Source: an uncultured Prevotella sp. | GTDB lineage: Bacteria > Bacteroidota > Bacteroidia > Bacteroidales > Bacteroidaceae | Direction of reading: 5' to 3' | Assembly (NCBI GenBank): GCA_947165435.1 | Contig: CAMVAI010000011.1 | Span: 1 to 52,393, forward strand | DNA length: 52,393 nucleotides | Shown here: positions 44,070 through 52,294 of the stretch, one piece after another | Position numbering within the stretch: the stretch's first letter is position 1 | Layout: every line of letters begins with the position of its first letter | Translations under genes and position numbers: made by a program | The notes under the pieces: model-generated | The model's database searches: none | The model's input: only the letters and a program-made list of their open reading frames with translations | Told to the model about the DNA's origin: nothing

Positions 44070-45494
44070 TTATTCGTACGCCCCCATGCGCAGGCGGTCC
44101 ACCTCCTCTTCTGTGAGGTAGCGCCAGTCGCCGCGGCGCACGTTCTTCTTCGTCAGTCCGGCAAACTGCACACGGTCCAGCTTGGTCACCTTGTAGCCCA
44201 GGCTCTCGAAGATACGGCGCACGATGCGGTTCTTGCCCGAGTGGATCTCGATGCCCACCTGCTTCTTGTCGGTATCGCTTGCATACTCCACGGCATCGGC
44301 CTTGATTTCGCCGTCGTCCAGTATCACGCCATCGGCAATCTGCTGCAGGTCGTGGGCTGTCACGTTCTTGTCCAGATAGACGTGGTATATCTTTTTCTTC
44401 AGGAACTTCGGGTGCGTCAGCTTCGAGGCCAGGTCGCCGTCGTTCGTCAGCAGCAGCACACCCGTGGTGTTACGGTCCAAGCGGCCTACGGGGTAGATAC
44501 GCTCCGGGCATGCACCCTTCACCAGGTCCATCACCGTCTTACGCTGCTGCGGATCGTCGCTCGTGGTCACATAGTCCTTCGGCTTGTTCAGCAGCACATA
44601 CACCTTCTTCTCCATGGTCACGGGCTGGTCGTGGAATTTCACCTCGTCCGTGCGCAGCACCTTCGTGCCCAGCTCGGTCACCACCTGTCCGTTCACCGAC
44701 ACCACACCGGCCTGGATAAACTCGTCGGCCTCCCTGCGGCTGCATACGCCGGCATTGGCCAGGAACTTGTTCAGACGGATGGGCTCGTTCGGGTCGTAGT
44801 TCTCTTCCTTATATTCTATACGCTTCTTCAGGCTATACTTGGCATGAGGGTCGTAGCCCGGCGTGCGCTGACGATAGCCGCCGCGCTGCTGACCGTAGCC
44901 ACCCTGGCGCGGCTGACCATAGCCACCCTGGCGCGACTGACCATAGCCACCCTGACGCTGCTGACCGTAGCCACCTTGGCGCGGCTGACCGTAGCCACCC
45001 TGACGCGGCTGACCATAGCCACCCTGACGCGGCTGACCGTAGCCACCCTCCTGTCCGTAGTTGTTATGCGGACGGTAGCCGCCTTGCTGGCGCGGCTGGT
45101 AACCACCCTGCTGGCGGGGCTGGTAGCCCTCGTCGCTGTTGTAGCCGTTGTTACGCGGGCGATAGCCACCCTCCTGGTTATAGTTGTTACGCGGACGGTA
45201 GCCCCCCTCATTGTTGTTGTAGTTGTTACGCGGACGGTAGCCGCCACGCTGGGGGGCGCCACCCGACAGACCGGCGCCGAAGCCCTCGGGACGGAAGCCG
45301 CCCTCCTCCTGGTTCTGGTTACGGTTGTAGCCGCCCTGACCACCCGAGTACGGGCGCGGCTGATGGATACGCGGGCGCGGCGAGCGTCCTTGACGGTACC
45401 CCTGCTGGCCACTCTGCTGGCCACTCTGCTGACTGTTGCCCGACTGCTGCTCGGCAGCCTGCTCTTCGTTCTTCTTCTCGTTTTCTAATTCCAT
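44070..45494 (-). CDS. rluB: RluB/RsuA-type 16S/23S pseudouridine synthase with long disordered N-terminus
   Basis: ATG 45494 gives 474 residues. About 225 N-terminal residues are low-complexity, rich in Gly, Gln, Arg, Asn and Tyr, with repeated Y-R-P-R-N-N-Y and G-G-Y-G-Q-P-R units. An S4 RNA-binding domain (about 239-290, I-R-L-N-K-F-L-A-N-A-G-V-C-S-R-R-E-A-D) and the catalytic domain follow, with V-G-R-L-D-R-N-T-T-G holding the catalytic Asp. The core enzyme is typical RluB-type. The tail resembles RGG/FG-type RNA-binding or condensate-forming segments and is longer than the synthase domain. No promoter element was seen upstream. Confidence 0.92.
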   Translation of the reverse strand: MELENEKKNEEQAAEQQSGNSQQSGQQSGQQGYRQGRSPRPRIHQPRPYSGGQGGYNRNQNQEEGGFRPEGFGAGLSGGAPQRGGYRPRNNYNNNEGGYRPRNNYNQEGGYRPRNNGYNSDEGYQPRQQGGYQPRQQGGYRPHNNYGQEGGYGQPRQGGYGQPRQGGYGQPRQGGYGQQRQGGYGQSRQGGYGQPRQGGYGQQRGGYRQRTPGYDPHAKYSLKKRIEYKEENYDPNEPIRLNKFLANAGVCSRREADEFIQAGVVSVNGQVVTELGTKVLRTDEVKFHDQPVTMEKKVYVLLNKPKDYVTTSDDPQQRKTVMDLVKGACPERIYPVGRLDRNTTGVLLLTNDGDLASKLTHPKFLKKKIYHVYLDKNVTAHDLQQIADGVILDDGEIKADAVEYASDTDKKQVGIEIHSGKNRIVRRIFESLGYKVTKLDRVQFAGLTKKNVRRGDWRYLTEEEVDRLRMGAYE

Positions 45495-45608
45495 AATCGT
45501 TCTTTCCTTTCTTAGCTTTGAGTGCCTCACGGCTCTCCTTTGTGTGGTTTGTTAATATGAATGTGTTTTTTCTCTGTGTTTATGCTATGTGTATATGTCT
45601 CTCTTGCG

Positions 45609-46970
45609 TTACATGCCGGTGTAGTTCCATGGTGTGATAGCCATCAGCTCCGCCTTCACGTCGTCGCCGACCGCCAAGTCCTGAATAAAGGCATGGATGG
45701 TCTCTTCGGTCATCTTCTGGTTCGTGCGCGTCAGTGCCTTCAGGGCCTCGTAGGGGTGCGGATAGGCCTCGCGGCGCAGGATGGTCTGAATGGCCTCGGC
45801 CACCACGGCCCATGTGTTCTCCAGGTCCTCCTGCAGCTTGTCCTCGTTCAGTATCAGCTTGCGCAGCCCCTTCAGCGTGCTCTGCAGGGCTATCAGCGCA
45901 TGACCCATGGGCACGCCCACGTTGCGCAGCACCGTCGAGTCGGTCAGGTCGCGCTGCAGCCGACTTACCGGCAACTTCTGTGCCAGGAACTGCAGCACGG
46001 CATTGGCGATGCCCAGGTTACCCTCCGAGTTCTCGAAGTCGATGGGGTTCACCTTGTGCGGCATGGCACTGCTGCCCACCTCTCCCTGCTTGATTTTCTG
46101 CTTGAAATACTCCATCGAGATATACATCCAGAAGTCGCGGTCGAGGTCGATGATGATGGTGTTGATGCGGCGCATGGCATCGAAAATGGCTCCCAGCCAG
46201 TCGTAGTTCGATATCTGCGTGGTCCACTGCTCGCGCTCCAGTCCCAGCTTCTCGCTGACGAAGCTGTTGGCAAACTCGCGCCAGTCGTACTGCGGGTAGG
46301 CCACATGGTGGGCGTTCAGGTTGCCTGTGGCTCCGCCGAACTTGGCGGTGATGGGCGTGTCCTTCAGCGAGCGCAGCTGTTCCTCCAGGCGATAGACATA
46401 CACCATGATTTCCTTGCCCAGACGTGTCGGCGAGGCCGGCTGCCCGTGCGTCTTGGCCAGCATGGCCACGTTCTTCCACTGCTCGGCATAGTCGTTCAGC
46501 TGTTCTATCAGCTCTTCCACCATGGGGTAGTACACCTCTTCCAGGGCTTCCTTCACCGACAGGGGCACCGACGTGTTGTTGATGTCCTGCGAGGTCAGCC
46601 CGAAGTGGATGAACTCCTTGTAGGTGGACAAGTCAATGCTCCGGCCACCGGCCATCACGTCTATTTTCTCCTTGATAAAATACTCCACGGCCTTCACGTC
46701 GTGGTTGGTGGTCTGCTCTATCTCCTTCACGCGCCGTGCGTCGGTCTCCGAGAACTGGCGATAGACATCGCGCAGCGGCTCGAAGAGGCTATGGTCGAAG
46801 CCTTCCAGCTGTGGCAAGGGCATCTCGCAGAGCGCGATGAAGTATTCTATCTCCACCCGCACACGATAGCGAATAAGCGCATACTCTGAAAAGTATCCTG
46901 ACAACGGTTCTGTCTTACTCCTGTAACGGCCATCAATAGGCGAGATGGCTGTCAATGCATTCAATTCCAT
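45609..46970 (-). CDS. purB: adenylosuccinate lyase
   Basis: ATG 46970 begins MELNALTAISPIDGRYRSKT, giving 453 residues. The fumarase/aspartase signature S-S-A-M-P-H-K-V-N-P-I-D-F-E-N is present, as is T-S-Q-D-I-N-N-T-S. The enzyme splits SAICAR and adenylosuccinate in purine synthesis. It is monocistronic with its own promoter. The long, similar reading frame on the opposite strand is a shadow. Confidence 0.95.
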   Translation of the reverse strand: MELNALTAISPIDGRYRSKTEPLSGYFSEYALIRYRVRVEIEYFIALCEMPLPQLEGFDHSLFEPLRDVYRQFSETDARRVKEIEQTTNHDVKAVEYFIKEKIDVMAGGRSIDLSTYKEFIHFGLTSQDINNTSVPLSVKEALEEVYYPMVEELIEQLNDYAEQWKNVAMLAKTHGQPASPTRLGKEIMVYVYRLEEQLRSLKDTPITAKFGGATGNLNAHHVAYPQYDWREFANSFVSEKLGLEREQWTTQISNYDWLGAIFDAMRRINTIIIDLDRDFWMYISMEYFKQKIKQGEVGSSAMPHKVNPIDFENSEGNLGIANAVLQFLAQKLPVSRLQRDLTDSTVLRNVGVPMGHALIALQSTLKGLRKLILNEDKLQEDLENTWAVVAEAIQTILRREAYPHPYEALKALTRTNQKMTEETIHAFIQDLAVGDDVKAELMAITPWNYTGM

Positions 46971-47025
46971 GGGTTTTTCCAAATACCTTATAATATAATA
47001 ATATAGCTATATCCTTTTGCGGCTG

Positions 47026-47033
47026 CAAAGGTA
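47026..47033 (-). promoter_or_regulatory. -7 element of purB
   Basis: TACCTTTG on the minus strand, 55 bases before the ATG. Confidence 0.6.
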
Positions 47034-47183
47034 CGAAGAATAAATGAGAAACGTGAAGCTACGAGGCAGAATTTTCTACTTTGTCCTACTATTTTTTGAT
47101 TTTTTGATATTTAACGAAAATCCGCTGACCCTGAAATGGCATCCTCACCTGCCGCACATATAAGGAAACACGCCTGCCGCCAA

Positions 47184-47210
47184 CAAAAAAATCCCGAACC
47201 CTGTCCGAGA
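47184..47210 (-). terminator. terminator of tRNA-Val
   Basis: On the minus strand TCTCGGA and TTCGGGA pair with two wobbles around CAGGG, followed by TTTTTTTG. Confidence 0.65.
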
Positions 47211-47224
47211 CTTCCCTTGTGGTG

Positions 47225-47299
47225 TGGGCGCTGACGGATTCGAACCGCCGACCCTCTGCTTGTAAGGCAGATGCTCTAAACCAGCTGAGCTAAGCGCCC
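47225..47299 (-). tRNA. tRNA-Val (anticodon TAC)
   Basis: The 75-nt cloverleaf (CCA not encoded) has acceptor GGGCGCT/AGCGCCC, D-arm TAGCTCAG, anticodon loop CTTACAA with stem CTGC/GCAG, and T-arm GGTTCGAATCC. The anticodon TAC reads GUA and related valine codons. Confidence 0.95.
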
Positions 47300-47352
47300 T
47301 CAATATGCTCACGCGAACCGGCTCGCACCGCGCTTCTTGTCGTAAGCGGGTG

Positions 47353-47360
47353 CAAAGGTA
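47353..47360 (-). promoter_or_regulatory. -7 element of tRNA-Val
   Basis: TACCTTTG followed by CACCCGC on the minus strand, the same 15 bases as before the initiator tRNA. Confidence 0.65.
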
Positions 47361-47449
47361 AGCAGTTTTTTTGAAACCGCCAAACCTTTGCACCGTTTTT
47401 TCACATTTTTTAATGTCTTGCAGCGATGACGCGCCCCGCAAGCCCCGCT

Positions 47450-47875
47450 TCAGAGCCGGTAGAGGTCGCTGGCGGCCAGCAGGTCCACCTTCTTCTCCGA
47501 CAAGATGCGCTCGCAGCTTTCCAGGTCGGTAGGCCTGATGACCACATGTGCCACGTCGCCATTGGCAAACGAGTACATATACTCGATGAACACGCCGGCC
47601 TCCGACAGCATCTTCAGCACCTTGGCCAGCGAGCCGCTGGTGTTCGGACACGTGAAACCGATGACGTCGGTAATCTTCACGGCAAAGTGGGCTTCCTTCA
47701 GCACCTGGTAGGCCTTGTCGGGGTCGCTCACAATACAGCGCAGGATGCCGAAGTCCGAGTTGTCGGCAATACTCATGGCCGAGAGGTTGACACCTGCATC
47801 GCCCAACACGTCGGTCACCTCCGTCAGGCGGCCCGACTTATTCTCCAAAAAGACTGATAATTGTTTTGCTAACAT
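47450..47875 (-). CDS. tandem ACT-domain protein
   Basis: ATG 47875 gives 141 residues forming two ACT domains (about 1-65: L-S-V-F-L-E-N-K-S-G-R-L-T-E-V, and 70-141: G-F-T-C-P-N-T-S-G-S-L-A-K-V-L). ACT domains bind amino acids and regulate enzymes. The gene follows paaK by 59 bp, a pairing common in Bacteroidetes, where both probably serve aromatic amino acid or aryl-acid metabolism. Longer in-frame extensions upstream run into paaK in another frame and are rejected. Confidence 0.88.
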   Translation of the reverse strand: MLAKQLSVFLENKSGRLTEVTDVLGDAGVNLSAMSIADNSDFGILRCIVSDPDKAYQVLKEAHFAVKITDVIGFTCPNTSGSLAKVLKMLSEAGVFIEYMYSFANGDVAHVVIRPTDLESCERILSEKKVDLLAASDLYRL

Positions 47876-47934
47876 AATATTTATTGTTTTATTTCGGGAT
47901 TGCGGGATTACGGGATTCCGTTTTTCCGCTGTGG

Positions 47935-49233
47935 CTATAGCTTGCGGTTGTCTATCACGCGCTTGGCCTTGCCCGTCGAGCGCTCGATGCCCTTCGGCTC
48001 CACCAGCTTGATCTTGAATCCGAGGCCGATGACGCTGCGCAGCTCGCCTTCCAGTTTCTTCTGCAGACCCACCATCGTGGCCATGTCGTCGGTGAAGTAT
48101 TCCTCCTTCACCTCCACCTTCAGCTCGCTGGTGTCGGTATTGTTCACGCGATCGACGGTCAGCAGATAGTGCGGCTCGAACTCCTGCTGCTTCAGGATGA
48201 CATCCTCTATCTGCGACGGGAACACATTCACGCCACGGATAATCAGCATGTCGTCGCAACGGCCCAGGATGCGGTCCATACGTACCAGCGTGCGCCCGCA
48301 CGAACATTTGTCGTAGTGCAGGGCTGTCAGGTCGTGCGTGCGGTAGCGCAGCAGCGGCATGCCCTCCTTCGTCAGGTGGGTGAACGTCAGCTCGCCCAGC
48401 TGACCCTCGGGCATGGGTTCGCCGGTCTCGGGGTTCAGTATCTCGGGGTAGAAATAGTCCTCGTTCAGGTGGGTGCCGTGCTGGCATTCACACTCGTAGC
48501 CCACGCCCGGACCGGCTATCTCCGACAGTCCGTAGATGTCGTAGGCCTTAATGCCCAGGGTCTGCTCCAGCTTCACGCGCATCTTCTCCGTCCACGGCTC
48601 GGCACCGAAGGCACCTATCTTCAGGCGGAACTCGTCGCGCGCCCACTCGCTCTCCTGCATGGCCTCGCCCAGGAACATGGCATACGACGGCGTGCAGCAC
48701 AGCACGGTGGCTCCGAAGTCGTGCATCAGCGTGATCTGCTTCTGCGTGTTACCGCTCGACATGGGTATCACGCTGGCCCCGATGTTCGTGGCGCCGTCGT
48801 GGGCGCCCAGTCCGCCGGTGAACAGGCCATAGCCGTAGCTCACCTGGAAGATGTCGTCCTTCGTACAGCCGTAGGCTGTGAAGGCGCGCGAGATGCTCTC
48901 GGCCCACATGGCCAGGTCCTTACGGGTGTACAGCACGACGACAGGCTTGCCCGTGGTGCCGCTCGACGCATGGATGCGCACTATCTGCGACATCGGCACG
49001 GCGGCCAGTCCGAAGGGATAGTTGTCGCGCAGGTCAAGCTTGTTGGTGAACGGCAGCTTCACGATGTCGTCGATGCTCTTGATGTCGCCCGGTTCGAGGC
49101 CCATCTCCTGAAATTTCTTACGATAGAAGGGCGTGTTGTGATACACATACTCCGCCATCTTTCTCAGTCGGATGCTCTGGATGTCGCGCAGCTGTTCGCG
49201 GTCCATGCATTCCACGGTTTCATTCCAAATCAT
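47935..49233 (-). CDS. paaK: phenylacetate--CoA ligase (AMP-forming)
   Basis: The 432-residue enzyme activates phenylacetate (or similar aryl acids) with ATP and CoA. The AMP-binding motif S-S-G-T-T-G-K-P is at 90-97. The order Y-G-Y-G-L-F-T-G-G, Y-D-I-Y-G-L-S-E-I-A-G-P-G-V, and R-V-N-V-F-P-S-Q-I-E-D near the C-terminus is typical of PaaK. With the ACT protein it probably serves reversible arylpyruvate or aryl-acid metabolism in an anaerobe, but no indolepyruvate oxidoreductase is in the window. Confidence 0.93.
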   Translation of the reverse strand: MIWNETVECMDREQLRDIQSIRLRKMAEYVYHNTPFYRKKFQEMGLEPGDIKSIDDIVKLPFTNKLDLRDNYPFGLAAVPMSQIVRIHASSGTTGKPVVVLYTRKDLAMWAESISRAFTAYGCTKDDIFQVSYGYGLFTGGLGAHDGATNIGASVIPMSSGNTQKQITLMHDFGATVLCCTPSYAMFLGEAMQESEWARDEFRLKIGAFGAEPWTEKMRVKLEQTLGIKAYDIYGLSEIAGPGVGYECECQHGTHLNEDYFYPEILNPETGEPMPEGQLGELTFTHLTKEGMPLLRYRTHDLTALHYDKCSCGRTLVRMDRILGRCDDMLIIRGVNVFPSQIEDVILKQQEFEPHYLLTVDRVNNTDTSELKVEVKEEYFTDDMATMVGLQKKLEGELRSVIGLGFKIKLVEPKGIERSTGKAKRVIDNRKL

Positions 49234-49268
49234 TGTTCTCGTTTTTGTTGGTTAGTGAATTACCGCTG

Positions 49269-49276
49269 CAAAGATA
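49269..49276 (-). promoter_or_regulatory. -7 element of paaK
   Basis: TATCTTTG on the minus strand, 35 bases before the ATG. Confidence 0.6.
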
Positions 49277-49357
49277 CTAAATGTTTTCCATAACGCCAAA
49301 TAATTTCACCACCTACCTTCCATGTTTTTTACAACAGGCATCTGATTGAAGAAAACA

Positions 49358-50542
49358 CTATTTCAATTCCACCGTGGCGCGGCGGTTGTAGTCCTGCGGG
49401 GCCAGCGTATCGACACCGCCGGCAGCCACCGTCTCTATCCGGTCGCGGGCGATGCCCATCTTCACCAGCTCGGCAGCCACGGCGTCGGCACGCTGCTGCG
49501 ACAGCTGGCGGTTGCCGTCGGCACTGCCCGTGGCACTGTCGGCATAGCCCGTCACCACCAGCGTCGCCCCGTGCTCGCGGGCCACCTTCGCCAGCTCGGC
49601 CACGTTCTGCAGGTCTTTCCGCGAGGCGATGGTGGCCCTGCCCAGACGGAAGAACACCGACACCGGCGCAGCCACCACCTTCGTCACCGTCTGCACTGCC
49701 GGGGCTTCCTGCACGGCCTGCGTCTCGGTCTTCGGCTGGCTGGCCAGCAGCTTCTTCAGACGGGCGTTCTCACTCTCGGCATCGGCCAGCTGGGCGTTCA
49801 GCGCGTCCATCTCGGCCTGCGACATGGCCCGCATGCCCTCCACGTCGGGGGCCTTGTTCCATTTCGACACACCTAACCGGTAGGTCAGGCCCACCTCCAG
49901 CGTGAACTGCTGCGGACGGTTCTTCAGGGCCAGTCCGCTGCCCTCGTAGCTGTTCCACCCTATCTCCACGTTGGCGGCCAACCGCTTCGACAGCCGGAAG
50001 GTGTTCAGCACGCCAAGGCTCAGGTCGGTGCTGTACGCCCGCTGCGTCATATTGCGCGACACGCCGGCACCCACGTAGGGTATGAGGTTCCACAGCCGCT
50101 GCTCCTGATAGCCGAGCAGCAGGTTGGTCAGGTTGAAGAGCACGTGCTCGTTGACCGTCCAGTATTTGTCGGGGTCGATGGTCACGCCGCCTACGTCGTA
50201 CTTCGACCCTTTGCGCCAGGCGTTCACCTTCGTGCGCAGACCGATGCCGGGCGTGAACCACTTGCCGATGGCGAACGAGAAGCCCAGGCCCGTATGCCCG
50301 CGACCGCCACCGACGGGAAACTTGTGGAACGGGGCCACCAGCGACCGCTCGCCCACACCATACCATGCGTTCCACGTCACGTTGCCCTGTACGAACCAGT
50401 TGCTCCAGAACGAGTTGGTGGTCACGCTATACTTCTCGCCCGACGACATGTCGCCGCCTTCCATCGTCATGTCGTCGTCTTGCGCCATCACGCCATGCGC
50501 CATACCGGCCAAAGCCAGCAGCATTGCTATTCTTTTCATCAT
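49358..50542 (-). CDS. OmpA family outer membrane protein
   Basis: ATG 50542 (or 50539) is preferred to an upstream GTG; it gives about 394 residues. A signal peptide ends G-V-M-A-Q. The N-terminal barrel (about 25-225) is followed by a coiled segment (M-S-Q-A-E-M-D-A-L-N-A-Q-L-A-D-A-E-S) and the OmpA peptidoglycan-binding domain (about 285-390: V-V-T-G-Y-A-D-S-A-T-G-S, N-R-Q-L-S-Q-Q-R-A-D-A-V, ending R-R-A-T-V-E-L-K). It tethers the outer membrane to peptidoglycan. Confidence 0.92.
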   Translation of the reverse strand: MMKRIAMLLALAGMAHGVMAQDDDMTMEGGDMSSGEKYSVTTNSFWSNWFVQGNVTWNAWYGVGERSLVAPFHKFPVGGGRGHTGLGFSFAIGKWFTPGIGLRTKVNAWRKGSKYDVGGVTIDPDKYWTVNEHVLFNLTNLLLGYQEQRLWNLIPYVGAGVSRNMTQRAYSTDLSLGVLNTFRLSKRLAANVEIGWNSYEGSGLALKNRPQQFTLEVGLTYRLGVSKWNKAPDVEGMRAMSQAEMDALNAQLADAESENARLKKLLASQPKTETQAVQEAPAVQTVTKVVAAPVSVFFRLGRATIASRKDLQNVAELAKVAREHGATLVVTGYADSATGSADGNRQLSQQRADAVAAELVKMGIARDRIETVAAGGVDTLAPQDYNRRATVELK

Positions 50543-50572
50543 TGTCACTTTTTCTTTGTGTTAACATTTCTG

Positions 50573-50580
50573 CAAATATA
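50573..50580 (-). promoter_or_regulatory. -7 element of the OmpA-type gene
   Basis: TATATTTG on the minus strand, 30 bases before the ATG. Confidence 0.6.
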
Positions 50581-50674
50581 GCGAAAATATCCTTAAAAAC
50601 AAAGCTTTTTTCCAAATAAATGCATAATTCGCCCACTTTTCGCGCTTTTTTTTGGCTGTCTCGCTTTTTTATCC

Positions 50675-50682
50675 TAATTTTG
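50675..50682 (+). promoter_or_regulatory. -7 element of the barrel gene at 50713
   Basis: TAATTTTG, 30 bases before the ATG. Confidence 0.6.
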
Positions 50683-50712
50683 CAGCAAGAATAACAAAAA
50701 CAAGCACCGGCT

Positions 50713-51708
50713 ATGAAAAAGATATACAGCATCCTGCTTGCAATACTGCTGGCATCCACCGCACAGGCTCAGCAAGCTCCCGCTACGTCGGCCGTCAAGG
50801 CCTTCGGCCACCTCGACCTGTCGCTCACCCTCGGCTCCACGGGCATCGGCTTCGACATCGAGGCCCCCCTCAGCAACCTGTTCTCCGTGCGCACCGGCTT
50901 CGACTTCATGCCGCGCTTCGAGCACTCCATGCACTTCGACATACAGTCGTTCGACGACAAGGGCAACCTCCTGGAGAGCAAGTTCGAGCGTATGTCGTCG
51001 CTGATGACGCAGCTGACCGGTTACCGCGTCGATGGCGACATCGAGATGACCGGCAAGCCTACCATGTGGAACTTCAAGCTCATGGTCGATGTTCATCCCT
51101 TCCGCAACAAGCACTGGTACATCACCGGCGGCTTCTTCTGGGGACCGAAGCAGATTGCCGAGGCATACAACATCACCGAGGACGCGCCGTCGCTCTTCGC
51201 CATGGGCATGTACAACCACATCTACGACGTGTCCTATCAGGACTATGTCTTGATGAACCCCACACCCATCTATGATGACGAGTACCTCGACCCGCTCATC
51301 GAGCAGCGCGTGGTGAAAAACGGGCGCATGGGGGTCCGCGTGGGCAACTACGCTCACGACGTCGTCGATCAGTTCGGCAACGTCATCCACCGCGCCGGCG
51401 AGCCGTACCGCATGGTGCCGGACGCCAACAGCATGGTGCGCGCCAATGCCTACGTCAACAACTTCAAGCCCTACATCGGCTTCGGCTACAAGGGCCGCCT
51501 GCTCAAGGGCGACGACCGCTACCACATCGGCTTCGACTGTGGCGTCATGTTCTGGGGCGGCGAGCCGGACATCATCACGCACGACGGCACCAACCTCTCG
51601 AAGGACATCGAGAACATGAATGGCAACGTGGGGCGCTATACCGACATCCTCACTGCCTTCAAGGCGTACCCCGTCATCAACCTACGCATTTCGCGCCGCA
51701 TCTTCTAA
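50713..51708 (+). CDS. outer membrane beta-barrel protein, paralogue of the one at 41249
   Basis: The 331-residue protein has a signal peptide (1-20, ending A-Q-A-Q). Barrel-like segments include L-T-L-G-S-T-G-I-G-F-D-I-E-A-P and F-K-P-Y-I-G-F-G-Y-K-G, and it ends A-Y-P-V-I-N-L-R-I-S-R-R-I-F with a terminal Phe. It is a larger paralogue of the 262-residue protein, with an additional central region (about 140-215) containing Y-N-H-I-Y-D-V-S-Y-Q-D. Function is unknown. It is divergent from the OmpA-type gene. Confidence 0.82.
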   Translation: MKKIYSILLAILLASTAQAQQAPATSAVKAFGHLDLSLTLGSTGIGFDIEAPLSNLFSVRTGFDFMPRFEHSMHFDIQSFDDKGNLLESKFERMSSLMTQLTGYRVDGDIEMTGKPTMWNFKLMVDVHPFRNKHWYITGGFFWGPKQIAEAYNITEDAPSLFAMGMYNHIYDVSYQDYVLMNPTPIYDDEYLDPLIEQRVVKNGRMGVRVGNYAHDVVDQFGNVIHRAGEPYRMVPDANSMVRANAYVNNFKPYIGFGYKGRLLKGDDRYHIGFDCGVMFWGGEPDIITHDGTNLSKDIENMNGNVGRYTDILTAFKAYPVINLRISRRIF

Positions 51709-51733
51709 GGGTCTCCCTGAGGGCCTCCCCAAG

Positions 51734-51752
51734 CCCCTCCGAAGGGAGGGGG
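51734..51752. repeat. C/G palindrome near the end of the barrel gene
   Basis: CCCCTCC and GGAGGGG surround GAAG, as in the palindromes inside the 27.1-27.5 kb element. A dispersed repeat is likely. Confidence 0.6.
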
Positions 51753-51900
51753 TGTCTAAAATGATAATAATCCAAAAAGGCACGCCACGACTGGCCGCAT
51801 GTCCCGTCTTTTTAGTCGGATTTCTAAATCCGACATCCGCGCAAAAAATGGTGACGCAGCGCCGAAGTCAATACGCGCGCGTATATATAGGCTAACAAAA

Positions 51901-52123
51901 AAAACAACCCGCACATCCCGCACATCTCGCACGTGAAAATGTTTCAACACAGTGTGAAGCCATCCTATTGCTGCGACAGCCAGGTGTGGGATGGGTATGT
52001 AACGGTAGTTGCAAAGTGTCAGCTACGTGCGGGATAAAATGAGCAAATCGTCAGCTACGTGCGAGATAAATTGAGCAGACTGTCAGTTTACGTGCGAGAT
52101 GTGCGAGATGTGCGGGATGTTTT
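51901..52123. repeat. inverted-repeat element with 34-bp arms
   Basis: Bases 51901-51934 and 52090-52123 are reverse complements with two mismatches (core GTGCGAGATGTGCG). The right part also has GTGCGAGAT-type 9-bp tandem units and three related GTCAG(C/T)T(T)ACGTGCG segments at about 52018, 52050 and 52082. No coding frame is convincing. It may be a small non-autonomous mobile element. Confidence 0.75.
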
Positions 52124-52155
52124 CCTTTTTCACAATATATATATATTTACAGCAG

Positions 52156-52183
52156 AAAAATCCCGATGAAATCGGGGATTTTT
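52156..52183. terminator. bulged hairpin with flanking A and T runs
   Basis: AAATCCCGAT pairs with ATCGGGGATTT with one bulged G. A-rich and T-rich flanks allow termination in either direction. Confidence 0.6.
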
Positions 52184-52199
52184 GAAAAATTAATGGATT

Positions 52200-52252
52200 A
52201 TTACATGGTAATTACATGTTCCATCTTCTTTTACATATAATTACCATGTAAT
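52200..52252. repeat. 20-bp inverted repeat around a 13-bp loop
   Basis: ATTACATGGTAATTACATGT (52200-52219) is the reverse complement of 52233-52252 except for one base. Its inner half is itself partly palindromic, as an operator or attachment-like site might be. Confidence 0.65.
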
Positions 52253-52294
52253 TGATCATATAATTTTTTCCGTGTATTTTTTTGGGGCCAAGCG

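Noticed and set aside
44013..45488. 491-codon frame antisense to rluB with many L-T-I-A-T-L repeats
   Set aside because: The repeats are the reverse reading of the Gly/Tyr/Gln repeats of rluB; looks membrane-like only by composition.
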